A stretch of 64,000 nucleotides of DNA from Limnanthes douglasii subsp. nivea (lineage: Eukaryota > Streptophyta > Magnoliopsida > Brassicales > Limnanthaceae): NCBI GenBank assembly GCA_036936605.1, contig JAUPFV010000002.1:336387215-336451214 (forward strand), read 5' to 3'. Under the pieces are notes generated by a model. That model searched no databases and was not told the origin of the DNA. It worked only from the letters and a program-made list of their open reading frames with translations. Position numbers and translations under genes: made by a program. Below are positions 42,682 through 55,218 of this stretch, one piece after another. Every line of letters starts with the position of its first letter. The first letter of the stretch is position 1.

Positions 42682-45600
42682 CTAACATGTGAGTCGATAA
42701 TGCGGATATAATCTAAATAAAATCTTCAAGGTCATGAGAGTGATTCGGATAACGATGGTGTCTTGAGTCACGGTCGCTTCATCAAACACAAGGCGGTTGC
42801 TGGCGTGCCAAATCTCGAAAACAGTGGCTTGGAAGGCACGATTGATGGCGCGGGATCGGTATGATGTTCCTCGATGCTCCTTCCTAATCCATTTGTGTGC
42901 ACTATCAAGCGTTGTCATTTCTCGAGTAATCCCCAGCCATGATCAGATACGACCCCAGATTTCCTTAGTGAACCTGCAAGCAAAGAAAAGATGAGCACCA
43001 GACTCATCTGAGTGCCCGCAAAATGGGCAGCTGATGTTAGGCAAGTCCATGTAGTGGAGAGTGTCTTTCGTGGCAAGGCGGCGATTGAAGACTAGCCAGA
43101 CGGTGAAAGAAAACTTAGGTGGGATGAATCTCTTCCATAACTTTGATAGATTTGGGCATGCCTCACCTTTTGTTCTCATGGCTTCGTAGACACATATAGT
43201 AATTAGCTTTCCACCCAAAGTACAACTTTCAAGACCCAGAATGGCACTATCTCGACCCCCAAATATCTGTATCCAAGAGTCTTTAATATCAAGAAGCTTC
43301 CGAACAAGATGACTGTCTCTATCTCGTCTTTGGTAGTCCCATATAGTTTGGCCTCGAAGATAATACTCATGCACCCATTTTATCCATAACGACTCAGAGT
43401 CAGAATGTAATAACCAAATCGAACGGGTAAGAAGGGCACGATTCCAAACTCTGATATCCATAAGGCCAAGTCCTCCTTCATCTTTGGGTTTACAGATTTT
43501 GTCCCAAGAAATCCGAGCAGGTCTACCCCCCCCCCCCAGAAGAACTTGAGGCAGAGCGAGCGGATCGTGTTAAGCACCGCCGAGTGCAAAGGAAAAGCGC
43601 GGAACCAAAAGGATTCGACCCCTTGAAGCACGGAGGTGATCAATTGAAGTTTTCCCGCGTAGGAAAGTTTCATATGTTCCCATTTTTTAATGTAACTCGA
43701 GATAGCCTCTGTCAAAGGGGAAAAATCAGTAACTGAGACGGTCATAGGAGCGAGAGGTATCCCCAAGTAACATACAGGGTAAGTGCCAACTTCAAATCCG
43801 ACTCTTTCCATGATCCGATCATAAACAATCCCTTTAACCCCGGCTAGGTATATTTTAGATTTAGAAGGATTCAATGATAGTCCCGAAACATCTTCCAAAT
43901 GGCTCAAGCATTCCATAAGTATGTTAACCGATGTCTCATCTCCTTTTGAAAGTAGCATCAAATCGTCAGCAAAAATGAGGTGGGTAGTGTGAGTGCGGGC
44001 GTATTTCGGGTAGAATTTAAAACTCGGTTCGCTCGATTTCTTCTTTAATAAAAGAGACAGATATTCGAGGCAAATGATGAATAAAGTAGGGGACATGGGA
44101 TCATCTTGCCTTAAGCCCCACTGCCCAAAGAAGAAGCCATGAAGCTCGCCGTTGATAGAAACCGAGAAGGACGCTGTAGTGACACAAGCAAGAATCCATC
44201 CCACAAACTTCGGAGGAAACCCGATACCATGGAGAATATCCGATAGGAAGTCCTATGATACTGTGTCAAATGCTTTGCGAAGATCCACCATGAGCATACA
44301 TCGCGGAGAAACTCTTGCACGGTTGGAAACTCTAACCAACTCTTGGGCAAGGAAAACATTATCAACAAGATTTCGACCACTCACGAAAGCACCTTGTCCT
44401 TTATCAATGAGATTCAGAAGTAAATGGGCCATTCGGTTAGCCAAAATTTTGTTAATCACTTTGTAAGTAACATTTGTGAGCCCAATTGGCCTAAAGTCAC
44501 CCACCTTAGGGTCGTTGTCTTTCTTCGGAATAAGGGCAATGATGGTGTGATTTGTTGCACGAAGGAGTCTACCAGTATCAAAGAACTCACGAACACAATC
44601 AACTAAATCAGTTCCCACAAGTTCCCAATTCTTTTTTAAGAAAGCCGAAGTGTAGCCGTCCGGTCCCGGAGCCTTGTCATTCCCGATATCAAAGAGGGCA
44701 TTACGGATTTCATCAACTTCAACAGGTTCGAGAAGCTGCTCATAATGTTGATCCCCGACGAGGGATCCGTGACTCATGACCGTCGGATCAATGGGAGAGC
44801 TTGGTCGAGATGAGCCAAAGAGGTGCGTGTAGAAATCTACAAGGAGGGAGGCAACTTCTATATGGGATGTGGTGCGGGTGCCATCATCTCGGACGATGTA
44901 GGAAATGTTCTTTCTTGCATTATCTCGTTTGATTAAGCTGTGAAAGTATTTTGTACCTCTGTCGCCATCAACTAAGTGGGTGGTCCTCATACGCTGTTGA
45001 AGAAAGCTCTTTTCTGCATTAAGAAGGAAATTCACACGATCCCGTAATCTGTGTACCTCTTCTTTCAAAGCCACGTTATCAGGATTAGCCATGAGTGAGG
45101 AGATAGCCTCTTTAAAGGCCGAATTTGCAGTAGTTGTACGCTCTAGAATGCCACCATAATCAACTTTATTCAAATCTCTTAACGGACGCTTTAAGGATTT
45201 CAACTTCTACGCAAGTATATACTTCTTCGTACCATCAATAGACTGACCCCATAAAATTTCTACAATGCTAGCAGATCTGGGATGATCAAGCCACATGTTG
45301 AAGAACTTGAAGGGCCGACAACCATGCTGAAAATCTCGAATAATCGAGGCAATAACTGGACAGTGATCGGAAACGGGTTCCATCGGAAGGAATGTGGCTT
45401 CGCATAAGAGATCTTTATCACTCCACCCATGGTTTATAAGGACTCGATCAAGCTTGGCCCAAACAGTACCATTTGTCCAAGTAAAGAAAGGACCTATGGA
45501 AGGAGCATCGACAAGATCGTGAGATACCCGAAAATTATTTAAATCAATTAACTTACCATTTCGAAGTGGGGCAGCCCCAATTCGGTCTCCTGGAGCAGAG

Positions 45601-46043
45601 TAGGTGTTATAGTCTCTTGTAATCATCCAAGGTAAACGAATGTTGGCCCCTATAGTGGTTAGGTGCTCCCAAAGAACTCTCCTTTGTGGTAAAGTATACA
45701 AAGGGTAAACAAACGTAACATAAAAATTTTCTTGAGTGACGTTGCAATGGACTTGAAAGTGGATGTGTTGTCTTTCAATTTCAATCACCGTACAGGCCAC
45801 CCTGCTAGCATCCCAAACAAAAACGATGCATCCTCTACTTATAACATCAAGATTAGAAACATGATTCCAGTTTATGAAACGAGAAGACATAAAATTATCT
45901 AAACGTTCTTGCGAGAATTTAGTTTCTAAGAGACAAAACATGGGCAAATAATTTTGTTTGACGAGCTTACAAACCGTGGAGAGAGAAGTGCCTCGATCTG
46001 CACTCCCACATAGGCCCCTGATGTTCCAAATAAGTATCTTCAT
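42682..46043 (-). pseudogene. LINE-C ORF2 (endonuclease, reverse transcriptase, zf-RVT)
   Basis: Endonuclease at 46043-45207: MKILIWNIRGLCGS, LLETKFSQERL, WTNGTVWAKLDRVLIN, and SDHCPVIA at the end with the catalytic D-H pair. RT follows: NDKAPGPDGYTSAFLKKNWE, DFRPIGLTNVTYKVINKILA, FVSGRNLVDNVFLAQELV, DLRKAFDTVS, then after a stop GLRQDDPMSPTLF and LIFADDLMLL (FADD at about 43961-43972). The zf-RVT region near the end has CPFCGHSDESGAHLFFAC. Lesions: TAG at about 45204-45206, TAG replacing the Trp codon after DTVS at about 44250, a frameshift at a C-run at 43528-43539, and TGA at about 42942. Makes DNA from LINE RNA at the nicked target. Confidence 0.9.
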
Positions 46044-48684
46044 TTATCAACCAAAGAGTTTGTAGGCACTCCGCGCCTCGCATTTTTCTTTGATCGTTTG
46101 CTTTTTACTTTTTGCCATAGAACGGTTGATGGATCATCTGCGTTGCTGGTGAAAGTTATGGTTTCATCTTTGTCTTGCGGATGGTCAAATATGGGTTCCT
46201 GGTCATTAACATAAGTCATCTGTGTGTCAACTAGGGGGCTGATTCGGCTAGGCAAGTAGTCGGTATTATTTGAACAGACGTGTTCTTTATTGGTGTTGTT
46301 CATCTCTTCTCCAATAAAAGGGGTGGGAATTTCAAATGATTTGGGGCGTGCGATGGGTTTAACGGTGACTTTCTGAGATGGTGTAGAAGTGATAGGATTA
46401 CCTCTAGGGCCGCTTGTTATGTCACTTGCGTTCTTGCGTAGGTTTTGAGCTGCTCGGGATGGTCGTGTCGATGTTTCTTTCTGCTTCTCGCTGATTTTAG
46501 TTTTACCCTGCTCTGTAGATGGACAAGTATAGTGATTGTGTCCAAATTTCTGACACACATAGCAAAACAGTGGGTAATTTTCCTATATAACAGATTGAGT
46601 ATATCGCCTACCACAGGGAAGCCTCACACCAAAACTCGTAATTGGTTTTTTACTAACATCAATTTCTACTAGAATTCTAGCATACTTCATCCGAGTCTTT
46701 TCGCATGTAAATTGATCAGTAAAAAGAGGCGTACCAATCTTTGAAGAAATCTTACTTAAACCTGTTTCACTCCAAATGCTGAGAGGGACATCATTTAGCA
46801 TTATCCATGTTGGAATTGTTGTGAACAGATCATCTGTCAGCATGACATCTTTATCAATTCTTTTAAGCATGAGAGTTTTACCGTAAGTAATGTAGGGTCC
46901 ATTAGCTAGTACATGGAGCAGATCTGATTCGGTGAGGAATTTAAAAACCGTCCATTCTTTTCCATACGGCTGAGTTTTGCAATTAACACCCCATCTTTTA
47001 AAAATAGTATCAAGAGCAATTTTCCCCGCGAACTTACAGGTGAAGCATCCGATAAGACAATGGCCCCAACTTTCGATGAACGGAACTTCATCTGCCGGAT
47101 CAAGGATGATATCGCCATCATCTAAAGCTGGAAGGATAAATTGGAGCTTGAGGCCTTTTGAAGCTAAACGAGAACCTTGGAATAAGCTTGAGAATGATTT
47201 AGTAGGAATGGCGGAAGAAGGAGTTTGTGTTGTAGGAATGGCGGAAGGATTCTCAGCATATGGATCCCTCTGCTCTACATTACTAGCATTATATGCTGCT
47301 GGTCCATTATTTCCATTTTCGTTACTGCTTTGAAATGGATTAAATGTTGCTTCTCTAGACAAATTACCTTCTTTACTGATATTATTAGCTCTGACGTTAC
47401 TTGTTTGAAAAGAAGAAAATCGGTCTTCTCTTGTGCGTTGTGCATTTAATGAGTCTGATTCTTTACTACCATTACAGGAGTTACTTACCTTTCCCACGTT
47501 CTTTTGAAGAGAACGTTTCTTTCTTCATGCGCTTTATAAGAATTAAAGTCATTTCCATTTAAATTCAAATTCAAACGTCCTTTATTTGAATTCAAATTTA
47601 TTGAACTGTTATCTTTTCCTCCATGGTCAAAGGTTATATTAGCTTTAAATTGAGTTGTTCCCTTTCCATAAATATTCTCGTTCACATTTTTAAAAGCATT
47701 AAGTGAACCGTTACCTTCCAATGCAGTTTCCTTTTCTACCATAATTGAACTGTTACCTTCACCAGAACCGTTTCTTTTCTGATTCAAATTTTCTTTATTT
47801 ACATTAATTCTTTTTTCTCGTCCATTTAAACTGCTATCATAAAGAGAGGAGAATTTTAATTTTAATTTTTCACCAGAGGTCAGCCCGTCTTTATTAGGAG
47901 TAATGAAAGATTCTCCAAAGTTGAATGCAACCGATTCTTCCACTAATTTGTCTCGTCCGTTACAGAACCCACTTAAATGCACCGGCAAATTTTTGTGAAC
48001 GTCCGTAGAAACATTTTGGTCACCGGAAAAGGTTCCGTTTACAGATTTTGTTACCTCTTTCGATGGAGAGTTCGCCACAATACTTTGATTTGCCAAGAAC
48101 GGTTCCGAAGACAGATCTGCAGGCGTCAGAGCTAGTTGTTTATTCTTTTGTTTCTTTCTTTGCCCCAATTTTCCATGAACTGAATTCGCACCTTGCCTTA
48201 ACAATGGAACACCAGTAGCAGCAGTTGCTGGAGAAAAAAAATCGAAACCAGTAGAAATAGCAATCTGTTCGTCGGAGGCAGTTAAAAGTAATTTTCCCGT
48301 TTCACGAACGGCAGTGATGTTTCGATCTTTATTCGTATCCTTTTGTTCATCGCTTAGTTCTCGTTCATCATCACAAGTATCAGCATTGAACAACATTTCT
48401 CTAGTCACCGATGGATCGAACGGAACTAAAGCGTTAGGAGAAGCAATAACACAATCTACACTCATACCGGAAATTTTAGAAGCACTCCGTCTTCTCTTGA
48501 GTACAGTTTTCTTCTCGCCGGCCGGAACTTCCTGAACATTAACTTTTGCTAGATCCTCCAATGAAGAAATTAGAGATCGAACAACATTCTTACCGGAAAC
48601 TTTTGAATCACTTCGTCTTTGAACATTTTCTGTCTTCTTACGAACCAGAACTCTCTCAATATTATCTTGTGGTGAATCTTCCAT
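46040..48684 (-). pseudogene. LINE-C ORF1 (basic N-terminal extension, DUF4283, zinc knuckle)
   Basis: About 880 codons in original length. The first 399 (48684-47485) are a Ser/Asn/Lys-rich region with an internal repeat (RRSDSKVSGKNV and RRSASKISGMSV). A one-base shift in an aaaag run near 47495 leads into the 304-codon piece (47497-46583). Its residues ~130-290 are DUF4283 (VEIDVSKK, WIMLNDVPLSIWSE). After one stop near 46580 the frame continues with the knuckle CQKFGHNHYTC and a charged tail to 46040. The protein binds LINE RNA in the family. The unusually long N-terminal part has no motif I recognise. Confidence 0.85.
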
Positions 48685-48990
48685 TTAAATAGAAAAATTG
48701 ATAATAATTATTCCAGCTTATAATATGAACGGAATCTGGATTAATCTACCGTATGGTCGTCTGATTCACCAAAATCATAAATCGTCCAAAAAAGCTTTGT
48801 TTATTCTTGGAGAAGATGTATGATTCGGAAGAAACAGTAGTGATTAGTGTAAAATCAAGAAGAAAATTAGGTTGAGAAAGGAGGAGGAGAGAGAGTCGGG
48901 TGAAAAAGCGTCTAGAAAGAAGACAAAGTGTTTTCTTTCTAGAGAGAGAAACTTCCCTTTAACTTTTTCCTTTTGGTGTTTTGTATAGTT

Positions 48991-49002
48991 ATCGGTACAC
49001 TT
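48991..49002. repeat. LINE-C target-site duplication, right (5' side)
   Basis: atcggtacactt, identical to 42379-42390; 12 bp fits LINE integration. Confidence 0.85.
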
Positions 49003-49795
49003 GACCAAAGTCTAATGGGTTTATTGTTTTACAAGCTGAACAAATGAATAATTATATAGTATGTAAGGGTCAACTTGATAGCTTCAATCCCTACTAGATT
49101 TTGTGTTTTTCTGATTTTCTTTCCTTTATTATAGTTTGATTTTCATAAGGGAATGAAGTAGTTTATACGATTGGAAGAAAAACAATAGTCTTGAGGACAT
49201 AATATCAACTATAGTATCAATAATTAAAGGTAAGCTATGAGGATGAGGAATTTACAGAAGCTAAAATTGATTCACCGAGATGAGTTCATGTATTGATCTT
49301 TACTAAAAGGGGTATCAAATAGCTTTTCGAGCGGTTTTGGTTTCTACTTGTATTATTTCTCAAGATTTCCGGGTACTACTATCTATCTTTGATGCTTTAA
49401 TTTTACTGGTGAGCTCTGAATATGTTTCCCTAGGTTTGTTGCTTGAATAAGGAATCTACAATATATTTTGTCATATATTTTTATTTAGCTTAGAAATTCG
49501 TTAGATTTAAAAAAATTATAATGATTTTATATTAAATAGATTGCAAAATCATAAAAAGGATAAGAACATAGCTTGAGTTTTCTTGCGATTACTGTGTAAT
49601 TTTTATGAAAAAATCAATTTTGAGGTTCTTCAGGAAGGTAATAGCTCGAAGTTGATTTGAGATTTGTATATTGTCGAAGTCTTGCTTTAATTTGTATTTG
49701 TCTGTCCATTTTATGGACAGTAGTTTCCTAAAAAAAACTTGAAGAGATGTTATAAACCAATGTGTTTTGTTATTCAATAATATAACTGGTAAAAC
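49003..49795. other. Spacer between LINE-C and LINE-D
   Basis: No recognised feature. Confidence 0.4.
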
Positions 49796-49807
49796 GTTAG
49801 ACTCTGT

Positions 49808-50186
49808 CTATATATCCAAGTTAGTGGTTTTCATATTATAACAAAGAGTAAGTCCATCAAGAAGAGCTCTGCATTGTGCAGTGATAGACGTTTGTTTCCC
49901 ATAGAGTCTCCCAATAGTAGCAAGAATTTCTCCTTTTGAGTTTCTAATTATAGCTCCCAGTGTATTCTCCCGACTAAATGCAAGATGCATCAATGTTTAG
50001 TTTTAGTTTTGACTTCATTGGAAGACTCCCGTGGGTGACAATGATCTTCTTAGGATAATTGCGATGGTTGAAACAACCCATCTCAAATTCAATATCAGAG
50101 TCTTTACTCCATAATTCTCTTTTTAGTAAGTTATATTGATTCAAATGTAGATTCATGCTTATGATTTGATGGATGCTTATATTCAC
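49808..50186 (-). pseudogene. LINE-D RNase H relic
   Basis: Two overlapping frames give KSKLKLNIDASCI then TLGAIIRNSKGEILATIG and SITAQCRALLDGLTL, the plant-type RNase H domain (L-N-x-D-G-S..G-x-I-I-R-D-x-x-G..A-E..A-L). The position of the catalytic Glu appears to be Gln (TAQC). Confidence 0.75.
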
Positions 50187-50399
50187 AGAAATATTTTCCT
50201 GCTGGAACTTAATCTTGTTTCTTTAATTCCACATAGACCAACTTATGATTGAAGGTAGACTTATACGAATGTGGACCTCTTTAGGAGTTGACCAAAACCA
50301 ACTTCCAATGATGTGGTTTAGTGTCATGTATCTACCAAAAGTTAAACTAAATAACCAACCAAAGTAATGCCAAATCTGCCAAAAAATATTACATTGAAC

Positions 50400-51650
50400 A
50401 AATTAATGGTTTAAGTATTCAATGTGTTCACAGTGTTGGCGTTTGGAGGCTACGGTTATTTCCCTATTCTGAAGAATTGTATCAACAAGATATCAGGTGG
50501 TTCAATATCCTCCAAAGATAATTTTTTTGTAATCATATCTTTAAAAGGTTTTGCTTTAGGCCTGGTATGAATAGTAGTGCCAAGATAACTCATATGAAGA
50601 TTACCAATTTTGAATCAAGATAACTGTTTGATATTGTTGGTTCTAGCAGTAGAAATTCTTGAAGAAGGGATGATGAGAGACTTATCCTTGTTTATCAACT
50701 GACTTGATGTCTCTTCATATTGATTCAGGAGCTTTAGGATCTTGTTCAAGTTGGAGGCTGGTCCATTAGCAAAGATGACTAAATTGGTAGTAAAGGCTAA
50801 ACCAGGTATCTAAGTAGTACTAGAAGTTTTGTATCTCAGATTTCTATTGGATTGGAATAACCACTTTAGGTTTCTTAGTAAATATTCATCTGTAATAATA
50901 AATATACTAAGGGAGTTATGATTCCCTTGTCTAACACCATTTGATGATTTGAAATAACCTTTGAGTTCTTCATTAATGATGATAGAAAATTTAGCTTAAT
51001 GTGTTAGGCATTTGATTCTCAATTATATTGTGATCAAAACCAAATACTTTTAAAATCCCTATGAAAAAGGATAAAGAGAGCATGTCAAGGCTTTAGCCAT
51101 ATCCAAATTCATAATCATATTTCCACCTCTAGTTTTCTTATTAAGATCATGAACTAGCTCTTGTGTTAAAAGGATATTGTCTTGAATTGTTCCCCCTTCA
51201 CAAAACTGCTTCGCTCTTCTGATATCAGTCTTGGTAAAATGTCTGAGGGTCAATAAATTATTTTTATTGAGATAATTTTGTTGAAGAAAATGCATATGCT
51301 AATTGGAATATAGTCACTCCATAATTTTGGATTATCTTTCTTAGGTATTAGGCATATGGTTTTAACATAGATTCCATAAGGTGCCTGTTCTCCTTAAAAG
51401 AAAAACCTGACTACATTGCAAAGATCTTTGGCTATTGCTTTCCAGTATTTTTGAAAGAAATTGATGTTGAAACCACCAACACCAACAACACTAATAGAGG
51501 TTAAATATTTGATTGAGTCATGAATTTCATCATTAGTTGAATTAGACTTGAGTCTAGTGTAATCTTTTTGAGTAACTAGCTTGGGGATAAATAAGTTTTA
51601 ATGTTCTCATTAAGTAAAGTTTTAAAGTGATTGATTGCAGAATCTCTTAG
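50400..51650 (-). pseudogene. LINE-D reverse transcriptase relic
   Basis: The frame 51295-51059 reads FCEGGTIQDNILLTQELVHD, then KKTRGGNMIMNLDMAKAL, the RT block with the first catalytic Asp. Further left are GYFKSSNGVRQGNHNSLSIF and GLAFTTNLVIFANG. Here the catalytic A-D-D has been replaced by T-T-N, so polymerase function is lost. Confidence 0.8.
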
Positions 51651-52099
51651 TTTTTGCTGGTCCTCAATCCATACATTGTCCTCCATGATTCTGGTTATTT
51701 TACCTTCTTTTTTGTTTTAAATAGTTTTGGAATCCATGTGTTCATGCCACCATTTATAATCCAACTAGCGTTACACTTTTGCTCAAATAAGATATATCTA
51801 TGGCTAAATATTGGAGATGGATGGCTTGGGCTTTGGCTAGTTTTAACTTGTCTTCCCGAGTCTTGGAATTAGAAAAGAAATGTTCTATATATCTTACTTC
51901 TTCTTTTAAATGTGCTATAACACTGAAAATATCTCCTGAAGTCTCTCTATTATAATCCTTATAAATTAGTTATAGTTTTTTCAATTTTGCCAAAAGACGT
52001 GAACTTGTGTACCAGTCATCTTTATGTTCCAATTTCTTTTCATCGGTTCTAAGAAAGTTTGATGAAGAAACCACATATTTAAAAATTTGAATGATGTTT

Positions 52100-52760
52100 T
52101 TTTCTTGCTTTGGGTGTAAGTGATGAAGATGAAGTCAGGGAGTGATCAAAGTCTGTTCCCGCTAAGTGGTTTACTATAGTAGTTTCAAAATAAGTAGATC
52201 ATGGCATTTTGTATAACACTCTATCCAAAAGATTTTATTTATGAGAGTTAGTCCAAGTGTACTTAGTTCCAATGAAACCATCATCTGAAAGGGTACATTT
52301 ATTGATGGCATCATCAAAATCGTCAATGTTTTTCAAGCACAAAGATAAGCAAGATAGTTGTTCAATATGGATGGTGATTGAGTTAAAGTTTTATATCAGA
52401 ATCCACTTTTTTTAGCAGTCAACCATATTTCTTAGATTATCCCATATAGCCATTTTCTCTTCCCTGATACATTTAACATAGAAAATAAAAATTATAAAGT
52501 ATTTATTAATAGTAGAATGAGTAACCTGGAGATGCAGAATCTGATCACGATTGACTAGATTAGTGACATTGAAATGATTCCTCCAGAAAATCCAAATCTT
52601 GTTTGATACATTAGCAGTATCATGTTGAAAACCTATAAGTTTGGTAGTCTTTGTTAGATGGATATCAACAATCATTGGCTCATGGATTACTATAAAATCT
52701 ATTTTTAGTCCTACTAATAGTTTTGAACATTCTTCTAGTTGCCATATTTCCAATTCCTCA
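52100..52760 (-). pseudogene. LINE-D endonuclease relic
   Basis: The frame 52753-52412 has LVGLKIDFIVIHEPMI, LIGFQHDTANVSNKIWIFW and FYVKCIREEKMAIWDNLRN. These are typical of the endonuclease of asterid-like LINEs (I-A-I-L-E-P, K-I-W-x-F-W, Y-A-K-C). It resembles the LINE-A endonuclease (VWIFWKKEYKV, YAKCQRN). Confidence 0.75.
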
Positions 52761-52799
52761 AATATTCTAACATAATATAGATATTTCCTAGCTCATTAT

Positions 52800-53940
52800 C
52801 TCTGACTCATGGTATTCATATATGGTTTTGATGTTTGATATTTGGTTAAGGGTGATTTGGATTAGTGGATCAATTATGTTTTGATAGGCGGAGAGTTTGA
52901 AGTTGGTTGACGTGTATTGGTTGGTATTTGTTGGCCTTTTGAGGCTTCGACATTTTTTTGAACTTCTTTATTGTGATTATTCTATAACTGAATATGGTTA
53001 TCACATGTGTGAGTGTTTTTTGGTTCATTTTCTGGAGGTTTGATAATAATGGATTTCATTTTAGGTTTCCAGATCTCTGTTGCAGTAGTTTGTTTATTAT
53101 TTTGGTGTTTTCCTTCATATAGTGGTAGATTTGTTTGAGTTATTTTTTGCATTCATAGATTTTATGGCTAATATGTAGCCATTTGGTACAATAGTTTGGC
53201 CTTATACCATAGATAACCTCATTCCATAACTTTTTTTCCTTTTCAAAAGCAACCCAGATTCTAGATATATAAGTCTTTGATATATTAGTTTCAATCCAAG
53301 TCATACAAGAGTATACATAACTTTATTATTTTGTGGTACCCAGATTTATAATGTGTTCCCTACAGTTTTTGCCAATAAATTGACAGTGTATTCCTGATAC
53401 ATTAAGGATGGACGGCGTGAGAAAGTAATCCAGTTGGAGGTTACATGAGATTTTTTCCTCAAGTGAAAATTTGGAGTCCACTTTAGGATACACATGGTAA
53501 ATTGTCCCACTGTCCATATATTACGTCTCCAAATTCTTCTGGCATCTTCAAGAATAACAATTTCTATCATTATATACTTCATGTCCCAAAGAACCAAACT
53601 GATCTTGCATTTGAGACCAAGATTATCAAAGAACTCTTGAATTTCCTTCATATGGGGGTCTGCCTACCGAGAAGTTTCCTACTAATATCTGTTTATCCAT
53701 TGACTCCAATAGAATTTTGTATATTTCCTAATAGTCTGTTAAAGTTCTTTATGATAGAATTTAACATTTTAATGAACGTTAGGCTTTGAATGAATACTTG
53801 TGATATTAGCATATGTCTTGAGTGTTTCTTTGTGGTTTTCCAATAGTTTGTCAGGCTGGTTTGATGGTTGATTCTCGAATATATGGTTGTTTTGTAAGGT
53901 TGAAATTTTTTTATGCTTAGAGGTTGATTTCGTGAAATAT
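52800..53940 (-). pseudogene. LINE-D ORF1 relic
   Basis: The 101-aa frame 53651-53346 shows DUF4283-type sequence (RRIWRRNIWTVGQF, ILKWTPNFHLRKKSHV), and the overlapping frame 53517-53326 continues with an I-N-V-S-G-I-H-C-Q-F region. A degraded knuckle (YCTKWLHISHKIYECKK) lies near 53215-53150. Confidence 0.7.
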
Positions 53941-54004
53941 AAATTTAATTTAATAAAGGGTAATCTTTATCTTCTTGATTTTTCTTAGTGATAGTTACTT
54001 ATAA

Positions 54005-54140
54005 CGAGTATAAGGTTAGAGCTCTGGCACGAGTTTCAGTATTTTCACTAGTGGTGTAGACTAAGAATACTGATGGTACAAAATATTAAAGATGAATTAC
54101 TATAGTCCATTTAATATGATTATTTAATTATTCATAAAAT
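54005..54140. repeat. Dispersed repeat, related to 6709-6835
   Basis: Same-strand similarity over about 130 bp to 6709-6835. The minus strand contains a CCAGAGCTC stretch reminiscent of a Copia primer site. Probably a fragment of LTR plus leader. Confidence 0.6.
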
Positions 54141-54990
54141 ACCAAATTTTATTAATTTATTTGTTTAATAGGTCTAAAAATACCATCAAAATTATTTTAA
54201 TATCACTTTTATTTTATATAAATATTTAATTAGTAAACAAATTATTTTAATTGATTAATATATTTATCTTCACATTCAAATAATATCATTCAAATAATTT
54301 TAACATCATTAATTATGAAACAATTTCAGTATAATTCGAAATTAATTTTATTTTATTTTTGTAAATAAAATATTATAAATTTGAATTTATAATAGAAATA
54401 TTTGTAGATGTGATTCTTAATTAATTATAAATAGATAATTCAAAGTATATAGTTTGTATATAATCACTTGTAACAAAATATAAATATAACTGATTTTCTA
54501 TAATATTTTAATAAATTTATTTATAGTAGAAAGTAGAAACTCTATAAAATGATACGCTTGGGACCACAAAAAATTATTAATTAAAATAGTTATTAATTAA
54601 TCGATAAATTAATAATTATTAATTAATATATTAATTAAAATTTTATTAATTTATAGTAAAATACTTAGTTTACAAACATCTTTCAAGCTTCCACTTCATT
54701 ATTGTACAGTATACAATGCATGTATGTATGCTTCTTCTGTTCAATGTCACTTTAACCAAATCCATTTTAACCATGAAATCATTATCAAATTGATTATAAT
54801 CATACGCAGAACTAATTTTAACTAACGATCATCTACATATTTCGATTCTACGTAACAATCAATTCAAAAGTAAACATGAAATAAATCAAGAATAGAAAAT
54901 GGATGAGAAGTTTTCTAGTTTTTAGAGGAAGAAAATTAACTTTTTGTGTTTGAAAAAAATAAAATGATGAATCATGAGTGTTTGAGATTT
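54141..54990. other. Extremely AT-rich stretch, possible MITE remnant
   Basis: 54535-54660 has taaattaat/attaattta words around tgggaccac, a pattern seen in AT-rich plant MITE-like repeats. No clean terminal inverted repeat was found. Confidence 0.3.
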
Positions 54991-55025
54991 TTTTTAACCG
55001 GTAACATGCAACATCGGGCATAACC

Positions 55026-55218
55026 AAACATGCGAGGCCATGCATAAAAAGATGTGAGACCGCACATAAATAAACATGTGAGACCAAATATAAAATAAAC
55101 ATGTCAGACATGTATTACTTGATGATAAAGATGTGAGTCCAGGGTTACTCTCTCACAAAATATAAAAAATTGTGAATGGATCTAGTTTCGTTCATCTTCA
55201 AAACTCAACGTATGGTCT
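55026..55218. repeat. Flanking direct repeat of block A, left copy
   Basis: About 190 bp that recurs at 57853-58037. Both begin aaacatg(c/t)gaggccatgc and end caacgtatggtct. Confidence 0.9.

Larger units (their letters stand above)
42391..48990 (-). mobile_element. LINE-C, near-complete 6.6-kb L1-type LINE
   Basis: Bounded by a 12-bp target duplication. On the minus strand it has a ~300-bp leader rich in ctctct (48990-48685), ORF1 (48684-46040), ORF2 (46043-42682) and a ~290-bp 3' region ending at 42391 in a short A-rich tail. ORF1 and ORF2 overlap by ATGA. Six lesions are visible: one frameshift and one stop in ORF1; three stops and one frameshift in ORF2. It appears full length and comparatively young. 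ORF2 has no RNase H domain. Confidence 0.9.
49800..53990 (-). mobile_element. LINE-D, older L1-type LINE with RNase H
   Basis: On the minus strand ORF1 (about 53940-52800), endonuclease (52760-52100), reverse transcriptase (about 51650-50400) and RNase H (50186-49808) follow each other. Many stops and shifts occur. It keeps an RNase H domain that LINE-C lacks, so it is a different LINE lineage. No target duplication was found. Confidence 0.8.

Noticed and set aside
47225..47449. Plus-strand Cys-rich frame inside LINE-C
   Set aside because: Antisense to ORF1; the Cys spacing matches no domain.
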